64,000 nucleotides of DNA. Source: Pseudoips prasinana. Taxonomy: Eukaryota > Arthropoda > Insecta > Lepidoptera > Nolidae. The notes under the pieces are model-generated. The model made no database searches. It had not been told where the DNA came from and saw only the letters and a list, made by a program, of their open reading frames with translations. Made by a program: the position numbers and the translations under genes. Of the stretch, positions 1 through 9,672 are shown in pieces; positions within the stretch are counted from its first letter, which is position 1, and every line of letters begins with the position of its first letter. Location of the stretch: assembly GCA_951640165.1 (NCBI GenBank), contig OX621256.1, positions 1,674,001 through 1,738,000 on the forward strand, written 5' to 3'.

Positions 1-202
1 AATTAATTTATTTTATAGGTACAGAAACAGACTGCAGACTAATATAATTTTCCTATAACACTGTTAAATCTCAAGTCCAATTCTATCTGTACACAACATT
101 TAAAAACTACCAATATTCTGTGAGTTAGAAATAACGAAATGCTAAAGTATTCTAATGAAATGAAATAAAAATTAGTTTAATTAAAATTTACTATTATATA
201 TG

Positions 203-331
203 GGCAGTGGCCTAGTACCCTAGTGTCAGAGCGATTCAAGCCGCCAATTTTTTTTTTATTTAAATACAACGGCCGCATTAGGGAATTTAATCCCTGTTTC
301 GCGGGGTACTTTAGAAGAAGAAGAAGAAGAA
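203..331 (-). repeat. Fragments of 5S-derived SINE and tRNA-derived SINE tail, plus (GAA)n
   Basis: Bases 203-250 match the 3' body of the 5S-derived SINE seen at 17625 (GTGTCAGAG, TTCAAGCCG). Bases 249-312 match the 3' end of the tRNA-derived SINE seen complete at 28445, inverted, keeping the words AATCCCTG and GCGGGGTACTTT. A short GAA microsatellite follows at 312-331. Bases 1-202 and 332-608 are AT-rich and I recognise nothing in them. Confidence 0.6.
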
Positions 332-608
332 ATACATTTTATTTTCATTACAAGTACGGAAAATACATTTAATGTGGTACCTATACATTTTAATCATTAT
401 TAATTTTATCCGTACTGGTATGAAAAATGGCCCAATCTCAGCTAGTACTGCATTTCTACAGTGCTGATCTTCCGATAGGGCCAGTAGGTAGGTACTGGAA
501 GCGTGATACCAGACGAATTTACAATTAGAATACTTACAAGCTAAGAAAAAATCCTGGATTGATGCAACATTATAGGTAACATAGCTACACTTTAAGATTA
601 TTATTAAG

Positions 609-1604
609 TTGAAATGTAGTAACAGAAAAGTACATACAACGGAACAGAGAGAAAAAATATTAATAACAAAAAGAAAATATATATATGTTTCCGTAAGTAG
701 TGACAAGCTAAAACAATATATACTTGAACTAAGTAAAGAACGTAGGGCATTATTAAACAAATTAGAAAATTATGAAATTAAATTAGAGGATAGCAAACTA
801 ATTTATGAAAAAGATACTCAGTATTTGCTTTCTGAGATAAAAACTCTTGAGAAGTCCCTAGCAATCTCATATCACAGTTTCCAGTCATACAAAAATGAAA
901 TGCAATTGCTAGCTGGAAAGTGTAATCCTGAAAGCAATAGGACATTGGAACTGATTAACACCAGTAGTGCAGTAGTGGAGTCATACACACAGCTGGGATC
1001 AGAGTCACCAGTATCTCCACAAAATGACAATACTAAACATAGCTCCATACTGTATTCCGATGCAATGGGTAAGGGCCTTGGTACCTTGCTTTGTAATAAG
1101 CTGAGTTGTTCCTTTGTCAACTATTGTATGCCAGGATTACATTATAAAGATATAATAGATAAATTAATTCAGAATAAACACAGTGCCAAATCATGTATAA
1201 CTCTAATGGTAGGAAATTGTAAAAACTTAAAGAAAAAAGACATTACAGATAGTTTCACTAAGATGTTAGAATTAGACTGTAATAAGATAATATTGTGTGC
1301 CTTCCCCTATGTGTCCAATGTGCCTGATAGTACAAATAATTATATCCACAAGCTAAATATGCACCTACAGTTTTTGGTTAGCCATTATAGTAATAAATTT
1401 ATATTTTTGGACACAAATAGTTTTATAGATTCTTGTAGGGTAACCATGAGTACAGTTACTGTCTCAAGAAAATTTTTGAACATACTTGCAACTTTAGTAG
1501 CGGCACATATTAACTCAGTCATAAGTGGTATGACGAAGTCACTTTTTATACCATCTTCTAGTAATGTTATTAAAATCAATTTAGTTAGTAGTTTAAACAT
1601 GTAA
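609..1604 (+). CDS. LINE ORF1 with coiled coil and SGNH/esterase-like domain (CR1 group)
   Basis: 331-residue open frame. Residues about 30-100 are charged and heptad-rich (ELSKERRALLNKLENYEIK), as in a coiled coil. From about residue 145 the pattern is that of the esterase-like (SGNH) domain known from CR1-clade ORF1 proteins: SDAMGKGLG resembles the nucleophile block and VGN the third block. Such proteins are thought to bind element RNA and assist retrotransposition. The classical catalytic Ser is not obvious, since SDAMG has an acidic residue after Ser, so activity is doubtful. The ATG at 609 is the first in frame; the true start could lie upstream of the truncation. An ORF2 fragment starts two bases after the stop. 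Confidence 0.65.
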   Translation: MKCSNRKVHTTEQREKILITKRKYIYVSVSSDKLKQYILELSKERRALLNKLENYEIKLEDSKLIYEKDTQYLLSEIKTLEKSLAISYHSFQSYKNEMQLLAGKCNPESNRTLELINTSSAVVESYTQLGSESPVSPQNDNTKHSSILYSDAMGKGLGTLLCNKLSCSFVNYCMPGLHYKDIIDKLIQNKHSAKSCITLMVGNCKNLKKKDITDSFTKMLELDCNKIILCAFPYVSNVPDSTNNYIHKLNMHLQFLVSHYSNKFIFLDTNSFIDSCRVTMSTVTVSRKFLNILATLVAAHINSVISGMTKSLFIPSSSNVIKINLVSSLNM

Positions 1605-1606
1605 GC

Positions 1607-1825
1607 ATGACAATAGAGAAGTGTGATAACTTTCTAATTCTATCACATCAAAATATAAACCGCTTCTCTAGCAAAATTCTAGACATAGAACTTTTTAATG
1701 AAAAGTATGAAATAGATATCCTTTGTTCAATTGTTTTATATAAATGTGTTACGTGAACTATCTGTAAATGATTGCTATCATATACTTAATTTTAAATTAT
1801 TGACTCTGTCTCAAAATGAATAATG
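1607..1825 (+). pseudogene. LINE ORF2 start, endonuclease N-terminus, frameshifted and truncated
   Basis: ATG at 1607 follows the ORF1 stop (TAA-GC-ATG), the tight spacing of a two-ORF LINE. The frame gives LILSHQNINRFSSK and EIDILC, the first strand and following helix of an apurinic-type endonuclease (usual form HQNI.GL..K..EI). It stops at 1756. A one-base shift near 1740 continues with ELSVNDCYHILNFKLL up to about 1825. Everything after that (endonuclease core, RT) is missing, so this is an internally broken copy. Confidence 0.6.
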
Positions 1826-1925
1826 TTATTGTTTCGAAGTTTTTCTTTTGTATACCTAAATATAATCTAAAATAATAAGCATTCAGACAACCGATCGAGC
1901 ATATATTGTGTTTGCCTACTAAATA

Positions 1926-2440
1926 ATTACTCTAATTGGACCAAATCCCGTGTTCATGCCCGCTTGAGTATGTTTCGCCGGACCGTCTCAACTGGGTCGT
2001 GTTGAAACCGGTAGTAGATGAACCCACTGAGTTTGTTTCGCTGGGTCTTCTCAGTTGGGGCGCATTGGATCTGGTGGTAGCATTAAAGCGCGACCGTCGT
2101 TATTAACACAAGGTCCGTCATAATAATAATACCTTTAATATAGACAGAACCATTGACAATATGTAGTAAAAATATTAGATTTAAACTAGATAATTAAACA
2201 TAATCTCTTGACAATAACTTGATACGAGCTAGCTAAATATCATTGCTGTAATAAAATAAATTTTATAAATGTTTTCATACAATATGTACCTAAATATCTA
2301 TGTTACTAGAAATAATATCTAATGTATACAACTATATTACTACAAACATGTTCTGACTATTTACAAGCGCTTTTTTAAAGTCTACGTGAATAAAAACCTT
2401 TTTTATTTATTTTATTTTATTTTATTTATTTATATAAATT
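1926..2440 (+). mobile_element. LINE 3' end (TTTTA-tailed family), 5'-truncated
   Basis: About 480 bp matching, in inverted orientation, 30925-31350. Shared blocks include CAAGCGCTTTTTTAAAG and CTACGTGAATAAAAACC, followed by (ATTTT)n. The word GTCTACGTGAATAAAAACC also marks shorter copies at 37289, 46800 and 47680. No coding sequence remains. The A/T pentamer tail and variable 5' truncation show target-primed reverse transcription. The clade is uncertain (CR1/Jockey group). Confidence 0.65.
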
Positions 2441-2491
2441 ACAATTAACGCTCATAACAATACCATTACACATAAATAACAAACAATCACA

Positions 2492-2653
2492 TTACTCATC
2501 ACATTGTTCATGCATTAGTTTCATTGATTCATAATATCGATTCTTTGTCCCTTGTCTTGCCTTTTTACGTTTCCGAACTGCAACTTTCATGTCGTCATAG
2601 ATAAAAGACGCTGCGGGGTTCTTAAGCCTGACTTTATGTTTATATAATGTCTG
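2492..2653 (-). pseudogene. Unrecognised 53-codon basic open frame ahead of an A-rich tail
   Basis: Read on the minus strand this frame has strongly protein-like content: YKHKVRLKNPAASFIYDDM, then KVAVRKRKKARQGTKNRYY, ending MHEQCDE before TAA. It is followed by about 60 nt of UTR and an AATAAA-rich tract that runs tail-to-tail into the T-rich tail of the LINE ending at 2440. This suggests the 3' end of a retrotransposed transcript or of an unknown element. I do not recognise the family. A stop codon lies immediately upstream of the frame. Confidence 0.35.
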
Positions 2654-3051
2654 TCAAGTGTCAGTGTCCAGTGTACGGTGTTATATTATGTACCCACAAG
2701 TGCCACAAATAAGAGTTGAAGTTGAAGTTATATTATGTGTGAAATGCTAAAGATAGTAATGCTTAATAAAGCTTATTCAATTAATAGAATTGGTGTGCTT
2801 ATAAGTGAAAATTGGTGTTTATCACATGTGATACAGTGTAATACAGGTAAAAATAATATACATCTAGCAATCAGCGGTAAGAGAGTGATGAACATAGGAA
2901 GAGATGAGATAAAAGTCTAGAAACAGATTTAAAGTACACTTAGTAAACTGTCGCGATGGAAAACACTATGCGGGTAAGTGTTATAAGTGTACCAGTTTTT
3001 GTCTTTCCAGTAAGTATACTTTAAATTGTTTTCTAAATGAGTTCACTGTAC

Positions 3052-3200
3052 ACACTTTACGAACATATAATAGACGGACACAAATTAAATCCAGACTCAG
3101 AACAACTACTTATGGGTCACACAAATAGTTGTCCGCGCGGGACTCGAACCCGCGACACGAAGCAGCGAGGCGACTGTCTTAGCCGCTGCGCCACACGTGC
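3052..3200 (-). mobile_element. tRNA-derived SINE, family T1
   Basis: On the minus strand the head reads GTGTGGCGCAGCGGCTAAG (box A-like) and CGGGTTCGAGTCCCGCG (box B), then the family body GGACAACTATTTGTGTGACC. The RNA polymerase III boxes identify a tRNA-derived SINE. It lacks the last 50 or so bases of the complete copy at 28445. It abuts a 5S-derived SINE at 3205. Confidence 0.75.
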
Positions 3201-3204
3201 AGTC

Positions 3205-3418
3205 AATCATGTTTTAACGACTGTTGCCTAATGCCTACAACCGGGACCGATAGCTTAACGTGCCTCCGAAACCCACATTGGTTTAATTACTGTGCGTTTC
3301 CATAGATGCACAGAAATTAAATCTCTTTGGTTGTCACACATCTATGGACTGACCGCGAGCCAAGTTGCTTAAGCTCGCTAATCACAAGGTGAGAGCATCT
3401 GGCTATGAGCGCCTACTT
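3205..3418 (-). mobile_element. 5S rRNA-derived SINE, copy 1
   Basis: Minus strand 3418-3328 reads as 5S rRNA: TTAAGCAACTTGGCTCGCGG, then GGTCAGTCCATAGATG, matching the box A and box C parts of the 5S internal promoter. A family body with ACGTTAAGCTATCGGTCCCG follows. It is older than the copy at 17625: the GGGTGACCGCC word is decayed to TGTGACAACC and the 3' part is replaced by the T1 SINE. Confidence 0.7.
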
Positions 3419-3448
3419 AAAAGGAAACGGTAACTGCAAAAAACTTCC

Positions 3449-3630
3449 GTGCCTCTAGCACGAGTTCCTGCAGTTTACTTACTCGATCACACGTACAGTT
3501 TCGTCCCATACATTGAGCACCAGAGTTTTAGTTCTTAATAGTTTCCGCGAGAGGGGCTGGTGCTCAATGTATGGGAGAAACAGTACGTGTGATCGAGTAA
3601 GTAAACTGCAGGAACTCGTGCTAGAGGCAC
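3449..3630. repeat. 182-bp near-perfect inverted repeat (hairpin)
   Basis: Arms 3449-3522 and 3558-3630 are about 73 bp each and complementary with only a couple of differences near GTACAGTTTCGT / AGAAACAGTAC. The 35-nt loop is not complementary. No TA or TAA duplication is evident at the ends. It could be a foldback MITE or a transcribed long hairpin. No second copy was noticed in the window. Confidence 0.75.
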
Positions 3631-4982
3631 TGATCTCAGTCGGGGTTGTCACGTAACATGAACCACTGGAAATCCTGCCACAACAAACATTGACTCATGC
3701 CCGTTTCCCAGAGTGGTAAACTAAAACTTATTTTTAATATGACATTCAGAGTTTTCGTTGAAATTTCGTCCACTTATGTAGAGAAGGTCGCAGGTTAGCT
3801 AGGGCACTCGTCGTCGCGTGGATCGTGTTGGCCTCTTAACCCCCGTTCTGTGAGGCGAGGTGCCTGTAGTGCCACTGAATATTTATTTATAGAATTTTTT
3901 ATAAACCTTATAGTACTATATTTAAAAAAAAACTTAATTTGTTATTTATGATGATGATATATGCTAATCTATAGCTTAACGGCAGAACGCCTACCCAGGA
4001 TTGGTAGAGAGTCCTGGTTCAAAACCCGCCGGACAATTTCATTTATAATTTCCCATTTCTGAGAGTAAAACTGTGAGCTATTTTGTATAGTGCATAAGCT
4101 TTATTTTTACGGCTAATCCCCCTGATTCTAGTAAATATCAATTATACTGATTTTAATATAATTGTATTTAACATACCCCTTATAAAAAGGACAGGGCATC
4201 TGTGGTTTTGTTAATTTAGTTTTGCCAAGAAATACTGAGCGAAAATAAAGGATACTTTAAAACCTGGCAGCCAATTATGCGCGCTGCGCGGTGCTTTTAA
4301 TCAGTGGGCGTATTATAATCATTTAGCAGTTTGATAGTTATTTTCATATGAGCTCTATTAGAATGACAAGTGATGACATTTAAAGTACTTTAGTGATGTA
4401 TGAAATAGGATCTTAGCAACGTGTATTATATGATCGTTATACAATGTAACATATTAGTGAAGGAAACTTAACTCTCCTAACCATTAAACTGAGCTAATTA
4501 CCGAATATCATTGTCCTGATATAACGGTTTTTAATCTAAGAATCCAACTATTACATTTTTAAACAATGGTTTATTCTATGAGACCTATTAATGGCTCTTG
4601 GTCACATAAAACATATAGCTGAAATGTCGCAGAAAACTGTTAGTATTCATAAAAGACCAAGAAGAAAAACATTGCCCAACGCAAAATAGCCGATTGCCAC
4701 GTTCCTTTATGGAGATAGACCTCCACGTACTTAGGAAATTTAACTAACTAAACAAAAATAAAAGCTCGATTTGTGAAATATTTAGAATATCATTACCATC
4801 ACATTTGAATCCTCATACAAAATGTATGAGGAGCAAAGTGCTGATTATTCTCGTACGGGAAGATAATAATATTTTTTGGGTAGGTATTTTGCATGTTGAT
4901 GTGTATGTATCGGTGTCATAGGCAAATGCCGCTCTTTAAAATAATTTTTCAGACATCTTTAAAATTAATTGTTTAAATTTAA
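3631..4982. other. Mostly unassigned stretch with one tRNA-like fragment
   Basis: Around 3966-4030 (+) TAGCTTAACGGCAGAACG and GGTCCTGGTTCAAAACCC-like text resemble boxes A and B of a tRNA-derived SINE head, too decayed to classify. Bases 3775-3870 share short words (GGTCGCAGGTTAGCTAGGG) with 6400-6450, probably a LINE 3' remnant. From 4060 to 4982 I see no coding frame, repeat or structure I can support. Confidence 0.35.
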
Positions 4983-5054
4983 GTGCGAGTGGGAATCGAA
5001 CCCACGACCACGAGGTATCCGGCCCCATGTGCGTTAACCGCTCCGCCACCACAC
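4983..5054 (-). mobile_element. tRNA-like SINE head (72 nt)
   Basis: Minus strand: GGCGGAGCGGTTAACGC (box A/D-arm like) and GTGGGTTCGATTCCCAC (complete T-arm and box B). Length is tRNA-like and the ends can partly pair, but no clean anticodon stem forms, so this is read as a SINE head or tRNA pseudogene rather than a working tRNA gene. The following 5055-5840 holds nothing recognisable. Confidence 0.5.
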
Positions 5055-5840
5055 CGTGGTTGTGTGGCTCGAATTTATACAATCCTTTGATATTTCTTAA
5101 CGCATTTAAGACGCTGTTAACGCCATCTTACCGAAACCTACACAGGCAACAACGACTGGAATGCCAATACTTAGATCGGACAACTCCAACAGATGGCGCT
5201 TTCTTAAATCATAGTTTTTATTAACCATGATTTCATTTATTATTTTTAGCATTTTAAACATGCTATACTGAAAACAATTTCTCAAAAAAAATGAAAGAAT
5301 CTCTCTTTAAAATAGTTCAATATTTATGGTCCACTTGTTATAAGCTCATAACAGTGTAAAGATCAGTCAATTGAAATTCCCTTTAGCATGTTCACGACGT
5401 TGCCCTTGGCCCACAGGACGTGAGGACCTCGTCCTGACGACGTGACGCGAATATTTACTGGCGCTAATCGTATCAGCTCTCAATTTATGGCTTTTATCGA
5501 ATTTCTAATTCGTTCAATGGGTAACGTCTTGGTTGCCATTCTTTTTCCTATTGGCAATAATCAAATTCAAATAAGTTTCTTTTGGGAAGACGTTCCTGAA
5601 ATGCGATAGCAAAAGTATCTAGGTCTTAAGAATAAAATATCCTGGGACATTATATTAGTATTTAAATTTTGTAATATTTTATTTAGTTAGTAGTAATTCT
5701 TTAGTTATATATTGATTATCACCTAGGCACTGATATGTCTGTTGCAATTCGTGAAAACCTGTTATTGGCTCACTGTTGCTTAGTTTATATTTAAATTTAT
5801 GTTTAATAGCTGTTGGTTTTCCTATCTAACTAAATAAATT

Positions 5841-6070
5841 ATTCACACACGGCCGTCTGATACCAAAATAAGCAGAGCTTGTACTATGAAAATTCGACAA
5901 CTTTTATACTACATAGACTACTTTTGTAAATACATACTTATATAGATAATTACACCCAGACTCAGGACAAATAAACATGTTCATGTACACAAATATCTGT
6001 CCTTGGTGGGAATCGAACCCACACACTTCGGCGTGAAAGGTGAGCATCTACCAACCACGCCAACGGGCCC
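5841..6070 (-). mobile_element. tRNA-derived SINE, family T2, full copy
   Basis: Minus strand starts GGGCCCGTTGGCGTGGTTGG and carries GTGTGGGTTCGATTCCCACC (box B). The family body has GAACATGTTTATTTGTCCTG, and the 3' part ACAAGCTCTGCTTATTTTGG ends GGCCGTGTGTGAAT. The same order occurs at 11844, 15252, 41276, 43140 and 43797. Confidence 0.75.
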
Positions 6071-6125
6071 ATCAATTAAAACGGGGTCTTTTCAAATAAT
6101 TGATTGGAATCAAAGTAAATTCAAA

Positions 6126-6240
6126 ATTCATTTCATCATCATCATCATATCAGCCGAAAGACGTCCACAAAGGACAAAGGCCTCCCCAGGAATCTCCAAA
6201 AATCTTGGTATAGCGCTGCCCATATACAACGGCATCCAGT
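6126..6240 (-). mobile_element. RTE LINE 3' end fragment
   Basis: (ATC)n followed by ATATCAGCCGAAAGACGTCC and GACAAAGGCCTCCCC on the plus strand matches the extreme 3' end of the RTE LINE at 23327. About 115 bp, decayed. Confidence 0.65.
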
Positions 6241-6344
6241 GACTGAAGTGGCAATGTACTCCGCCCACACACATTAGCCCACATAGCAGCAAATTACAAT
6301 GTCAAATACAACACTTAAAATCGAAAACAAAAAGCAAAAGAAGA

Positions 6345-6640
6345 CGACAAAAGCAAGCCAGGAGTTTCTTTGGGGCTTTCTTCTCCGGGTAGTCCACCTA
6401 GGTAGCTAGAGAAAGCCGCAGGTTTAGCTAGGGTAGGTTCCTCGGTGGCGACGATCGCAGTGACCCCTTAACACGTGATTGGTGATCCCGTACACGTGAT
6501 CACACCCTCATTTCGAATTCCGTGTTTTTGCTCCAACAGCCTCCTGAGGTGGGGCCCGAACCCCATAAGTGTACCCTCAGGTATTAGTCGCTTAAATTAA
6601 GCCATTCGTTGAGAGCCTTCTGCGCCAAGCATCTGCTGGT
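6345..6640. other. Possible LINE 3'-UTR remnant, unclassified
   Basis: GC-richer than its surroundings. It shares AGAGAAAGCCGCAGGTTTAG-like text with 3780-3810, and also holds CCTGAGGTGGGGCCCGAACC. No frame survives. I cannot name the family. Confidence 0.25.
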
Positions 6641-6760
6641 TGTCTTTTTTATTATTGTTAATAATAAATAATATCTATAAAAAAAAATAACAATGCATGC
6701 TACACCGCTCTTGTCTATGTTCGAGTCAGTTTTAAATGCAGCATTTGTAGCTTATATGTA

Positions 6761-6895
6761 CAGACGCCAGCACATCCAGCTACCCCGATTTATCAAATTT
6801 ATTTTATAGATTTTCAACTTTATCACATAAGCATAAGGTTCACTTTCAATTGGGGAAATTTGACAGATTGGGGTAGCTTGATGTGCTGGCGTCTG
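6761..6895. mobile_element. TA-flanked MITE (Tc1/mariner-like), copy 1
   Basis: 135 bp with terminal inverted repeats CAGACGCCAGCACATC ... GATGTGCTGGCGTCTG, extended by AGCTACCCC / GGGGTAGCT. TA dinucleotides flank it at 6759-6760 and 6896-6897, as expected for Tc1/mariner TSDs. A second copy is at 41828. It sits 47 nt inside the intron from the Patj splice donor at 6942. Confidence 0.8.
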
Positions 6896-6942
6896 TACAT
6901 AATAATATGTACGATACAGTAACTTATATCTAATTTCCTTAC

Positions 6943-7034
6943 CTCAACGATCCTGTCATTGACTTGCATCTTTCCGCACAGGTCTGCTGAACTCCCTTCG
7001 CTTATACTCTTCACGAAGATCCCACTTAACTCTT
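6943..7034 (-). CDS. Patj: Patj exon: second half of a PDZ domain
   Basis: 92-nt exon. Acceptor TTTGTCTACAG lies just outside 7034 and donor GAG|GTAAGG just outside 6943. With the exon at 36728-36852 (which leaves one base) the frame reads EELSGIFVKSISEGSSADLC, then GKMQVNDRIVE. This is the strand-helix-strand core of a PDZ domain, up to the usual VDG turn, which must lie in the next exon outside the window. Patj is an apical (Crumbs complex) multi-PDZ scaffold that binds C-terminal tails of partners such as Stardust. The words fit my memory of the second PDZ of Drosophila Patj. The downstream intron fills 1-6942 with no further exon seen. Confidence 0.85.
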
Positions 7035-7289
7035 CTGTAGACAAACAAATATTGCTATTTAGTTCTAAAGCTCAATCCCGTTTAACCATACAGTTGTTGT
7101 ATGAGTAACGTCGTAAAATCGTAATCATTATCGCATTTAAGTTGGAGTTTAATCCACCAGAATTTCTCATTTACGCTGAATTGGTTCCGCTAGTAGAAAT
7201 TCACATTTACAAAAATATCCAGTAACCGAAGGAAAGGTGTTACTAATAAAAAAAAAACATTTCAATTTATAATATTTTGCGTTGCGTGT

Positions 7290-7606
7290 ATCTTAATTAA
7301 GAGGGGTAGGGCACAGCGTTCATTCGCTCAAATAGCAGCCCGACTGGGGAAGTACCTCCACCTTACAGAAGACATTCCTTACTAATAACATTAATAATTT
7401 AATTTTGTGTTTCCGAGTGTGAGTAAGGTCGCCAGAGCTCATTGGAGTGGGGGGAAGGGTCAGCAACACTTGTTTGCTGACTCTTAAAGGCCGGCAACGC
7501 ACCCGTGACTCCTCTGGTGTTGCGAGTGTCCATGGGCGGCGGTGATCACTTACCATCAGGTGACCCACTTGCTCGTTTGTCACCCTCTGATATTAAAAAA
7601 AAAAGA
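7290..7606 (+). mobile_element. Short A-tailed interspersed repeat, family G
   Basis: About 315 bp ending in an A-rich tail (TATTAAAAAAAAAAG). It contains AAGGTCGCCAGAGCTCATTGG, CCGGCAACGCACCCGTGAC, CACTCGCAACACC-type text and GGTAAGTGATCACC (reverse). An inverted copy is at 27262 and fragments at 39383. It is a common lepidopteran repeat. No pol III boxes are obvious, so it may be a LINE 3' end or a SINE of other origin. Confidence 0.6.
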
Positions 7607-8329
7607 AAAAGCTTGCCAGATCTAAAAATAAAAAAATGTCTGTTTGTCTCTTTATCGGCTAATTCCAAGTAAGTTTTACAACATCTATTCGGCAATTATC
7701 TACGTAAGATTCACGCATATAATAAAACCTTATTAAGTTTTATGTTAGTTGAAAATAACTATATTTGCAATCAAGTCAAATTACGCTTACGAGGCCTTCA
7801 TCGTATCAGAAACCTAGTTCGAATACTATTAAAAAGTCATCAAAAGCCTATCAAAGACATGCAACAACAAATGTAAGACACTAAAATTCGCTATAAAATA
7901 CATTTACATAGTACTTTGAAAGTGTCTCACGTCTCAACAAAGTACCCGCGATTTTATTACTGCAGCAACACTTTCAAAACCACATCACCGTTACTGTATA
8001 CTCCAATAGATAGCATGCCATCATTAGATATTGAATAAATCGATACAAAGATATCGTATCTACAAGCTGGAATCAGTTTATCAAACTACTCTGCTTAAGA
8101 GTACATAACTGGTACCTAAATGCCTATCGATGGGTGTACTTTACGTATCTATACAACTCAGGAGTCGAGCGAGCATAGTGAGCGTGAGGTAGCGGCCGTC
8201 GAGGGCCCGAAACAAATCAGCTAAAGAATACATAAATCATAACATCAATAGAATGTTAAATTTATTAATTATTCGATCTTAGAACGTTCGAGTATTATGC
8301 ATTCCATTTATTGTGGTCGCTCAATTGAT
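7607..8329. other. No recognisable feature
   Basis: AT-rich intronic DNA with no long frame, no terminal repeats and no pol III boxes that I can support. Bases 8160-8215 are GC-richer (GCGAGCATAGTGAGCGTGAG) and may be a decayed repeat. Confidence 0.4.
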
Positions 8330-8560
8330 ATTCGATTATTTGCCACCGCAGCCCCGAAGGGAGTTGGGCTCCCAGCTGCTGCCGTCACCCCGACCCATCC
8401 TCCGTCTGCGTGCGGGATCGGCTCGTTCCCTATCCCACTCGGCGGCCTCCTTCTGGAGTATGAGATGACAGCCTCACAGAAGGAGACCACTGCGTACCAT
8501 GTGGTGGAGTCGCCTGCCAGAATCGCATTAAGTAAACTGCAAATTTCTAAATTAGGACCA
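8330..8560 (-). pseudogene. R1-like LINE RT C-terminus remnant
   Basis: Minus-strand frame ILAGDSTTWYAVVSFCEAVI followed by SYSRRRPPSG resembles the tail of R1/TRAS-group ORF2 proteins (WxAVxxFCEAVxSQKE with an Arg-rich end). The block is GC-rich against AT-rich flanks, which supports an inserted coding remnant. Short and decayed; the clade call is tentative. Confidence 0.4.
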
Positions 8561-8567
8561 ATATGTA

Positions 8568-8838
8568 CACTCATCATCATTATCATGTAAGCCAAACGAT
8601 GTCTACTACTGAACAAAGGAAGGTCTCAAAAGATTTCTCCAATGGAATTGAGTCCGTCATATGGAGGGGTACGCCATAATCGCCACGTTTATCAGATGGG
8701 TTGGCGATCACAGTATGATGGTCATAGTACTTAGAGAAACTGCTGCCGGTTCTGTAAGATATCCCCGGGAACGACTTCTACGCCCCCCACAGAATGAGAT
8801 GGGGTGGCGATATTCTATGCCGTCAGCCACACAGCAAA
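8568..8838 (-). mobile_element. Short RTE-derived copy (5' end joined to 3' end)
   Basis: Plus strand runs (ATC)n, GATGTCTACTACTGAACAAA (RTE 3' end), then GCCATAATCGCCACG, GGTTGGCGATCACAG, CCCCCCACAGAATGAGATGG and GCCGTCAGCCACACAGCA (RTE 5' end, inverted). The central 2.9 kb of the LINE is absent. One of the more decayed members of the family seen best at 40139. Confidence 0.75.
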
Positions 8839-8871
8839 TGCACACAATTTTTGTCATACTTATGGCCTATT

Positions 8872-9118
8872 GGGCCGGGCAGTGGTTACCCTATTGTCAG
8901 ATTTGTTCAAGCCGACCATTGGGCATCTGACATGGCTTAACGACTGTTGTCTAATGGCTACAACCGGGACCGACAGCTTAATGTGCCCTCCGTAGTACGG
9001 AGACGCTCAGAAATTAAACCACTTCGGCGGTCACCCATCTAAAGACTGACCGTGAGCCTAGTTGCTTAACCTCACCAATTACGGACCGGTGAGAGCATCT
9101 AGCTATGAGCCCCTGATT
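8872..9118 (-). mobile_element. 5S rRNA-derived SINE, copy 2
   Basis: Minus strand 9117-9026: CTCTCACCGGTCCGTAA, GAGGTTAAGCAACTAGGC, GGTCAGTCTTTAGATGGG, TGACCGCC. This is collinear with the 3' two thirds of 5S rRNA, including internal promoter boxes A and C. The body then reads GAGCGTCTCCGTACTACGGA, GCTGTCGGTCCCGGTTGTAG, TGTCAGATGCCCAATGG and ends near CCACTGCCCGGCCC. Confidence 0.75.
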
Positions 9119-9672
9119 CTGATCCATTCAGTACAAATTTAATATATGCATTGTATACATGCCGGTAACATGTGCACTTGTAGACATATACCCGTCGTTG
9201 TAAAAGACATGAAATAACCAACGACACGGCAAAATTTAATTGATACACGTTGTTTTAACAGCGTCTTTAATATGTAAGCAATAAGGACGGTTTTCATAAT
9301 ACAAGTATATCTACAGACATAGCGTTGAATGTTCTATCAAAGTTGCATCTTCCTCTTGTGGCGTTGCTGACAAGTTTGCTTCGGTTTCAATTACAGAAAC
9401 CTCACTGGAGTTACACAATAAAATCTTCTCCCTACGGAACAGTTAATAACTAGGTACTTTCAGCAGGAGAAATAACTTCACACAGACCGAGTGATAGTCA
9501 GTTTTTATTTTTTTATTTGGTTTACTAAACTGGCCGCACACAATTTTAAATAAAAAGATAAATGTAAGTTCTTGAAAAAAGCTTAGTGAAAGAAGCTTAC
9601 ATTCTTGATGTAAATACAGCATACAATATGTTATACTATACATTACAAATTAAACTAAACTAAATTCAAATA
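9119..9672. other. No recognisable feature
   Basis: Intronic DNA without a supported frame. Its last 11 bases (9662-9672, AAATTCAAATA) are the left TSD of the RTE insertion that follows. Confidence 0.4.

Noticed and set aside
609..1604. Host gene with esterase domain
   Set aside because: The immediately following ORF2 start with endonuclease words, and the coiled-coil plus esterase-like order, mark it as LINE ORF1.
4983..5054. 72-nt tRNA-like sequence as a functional tRNA gene
   Set aside because: T-arm and D-arm words are good, but no proper anticodon stem forms and the following text is not a pol III terminator in context; a SINE head is more likely.
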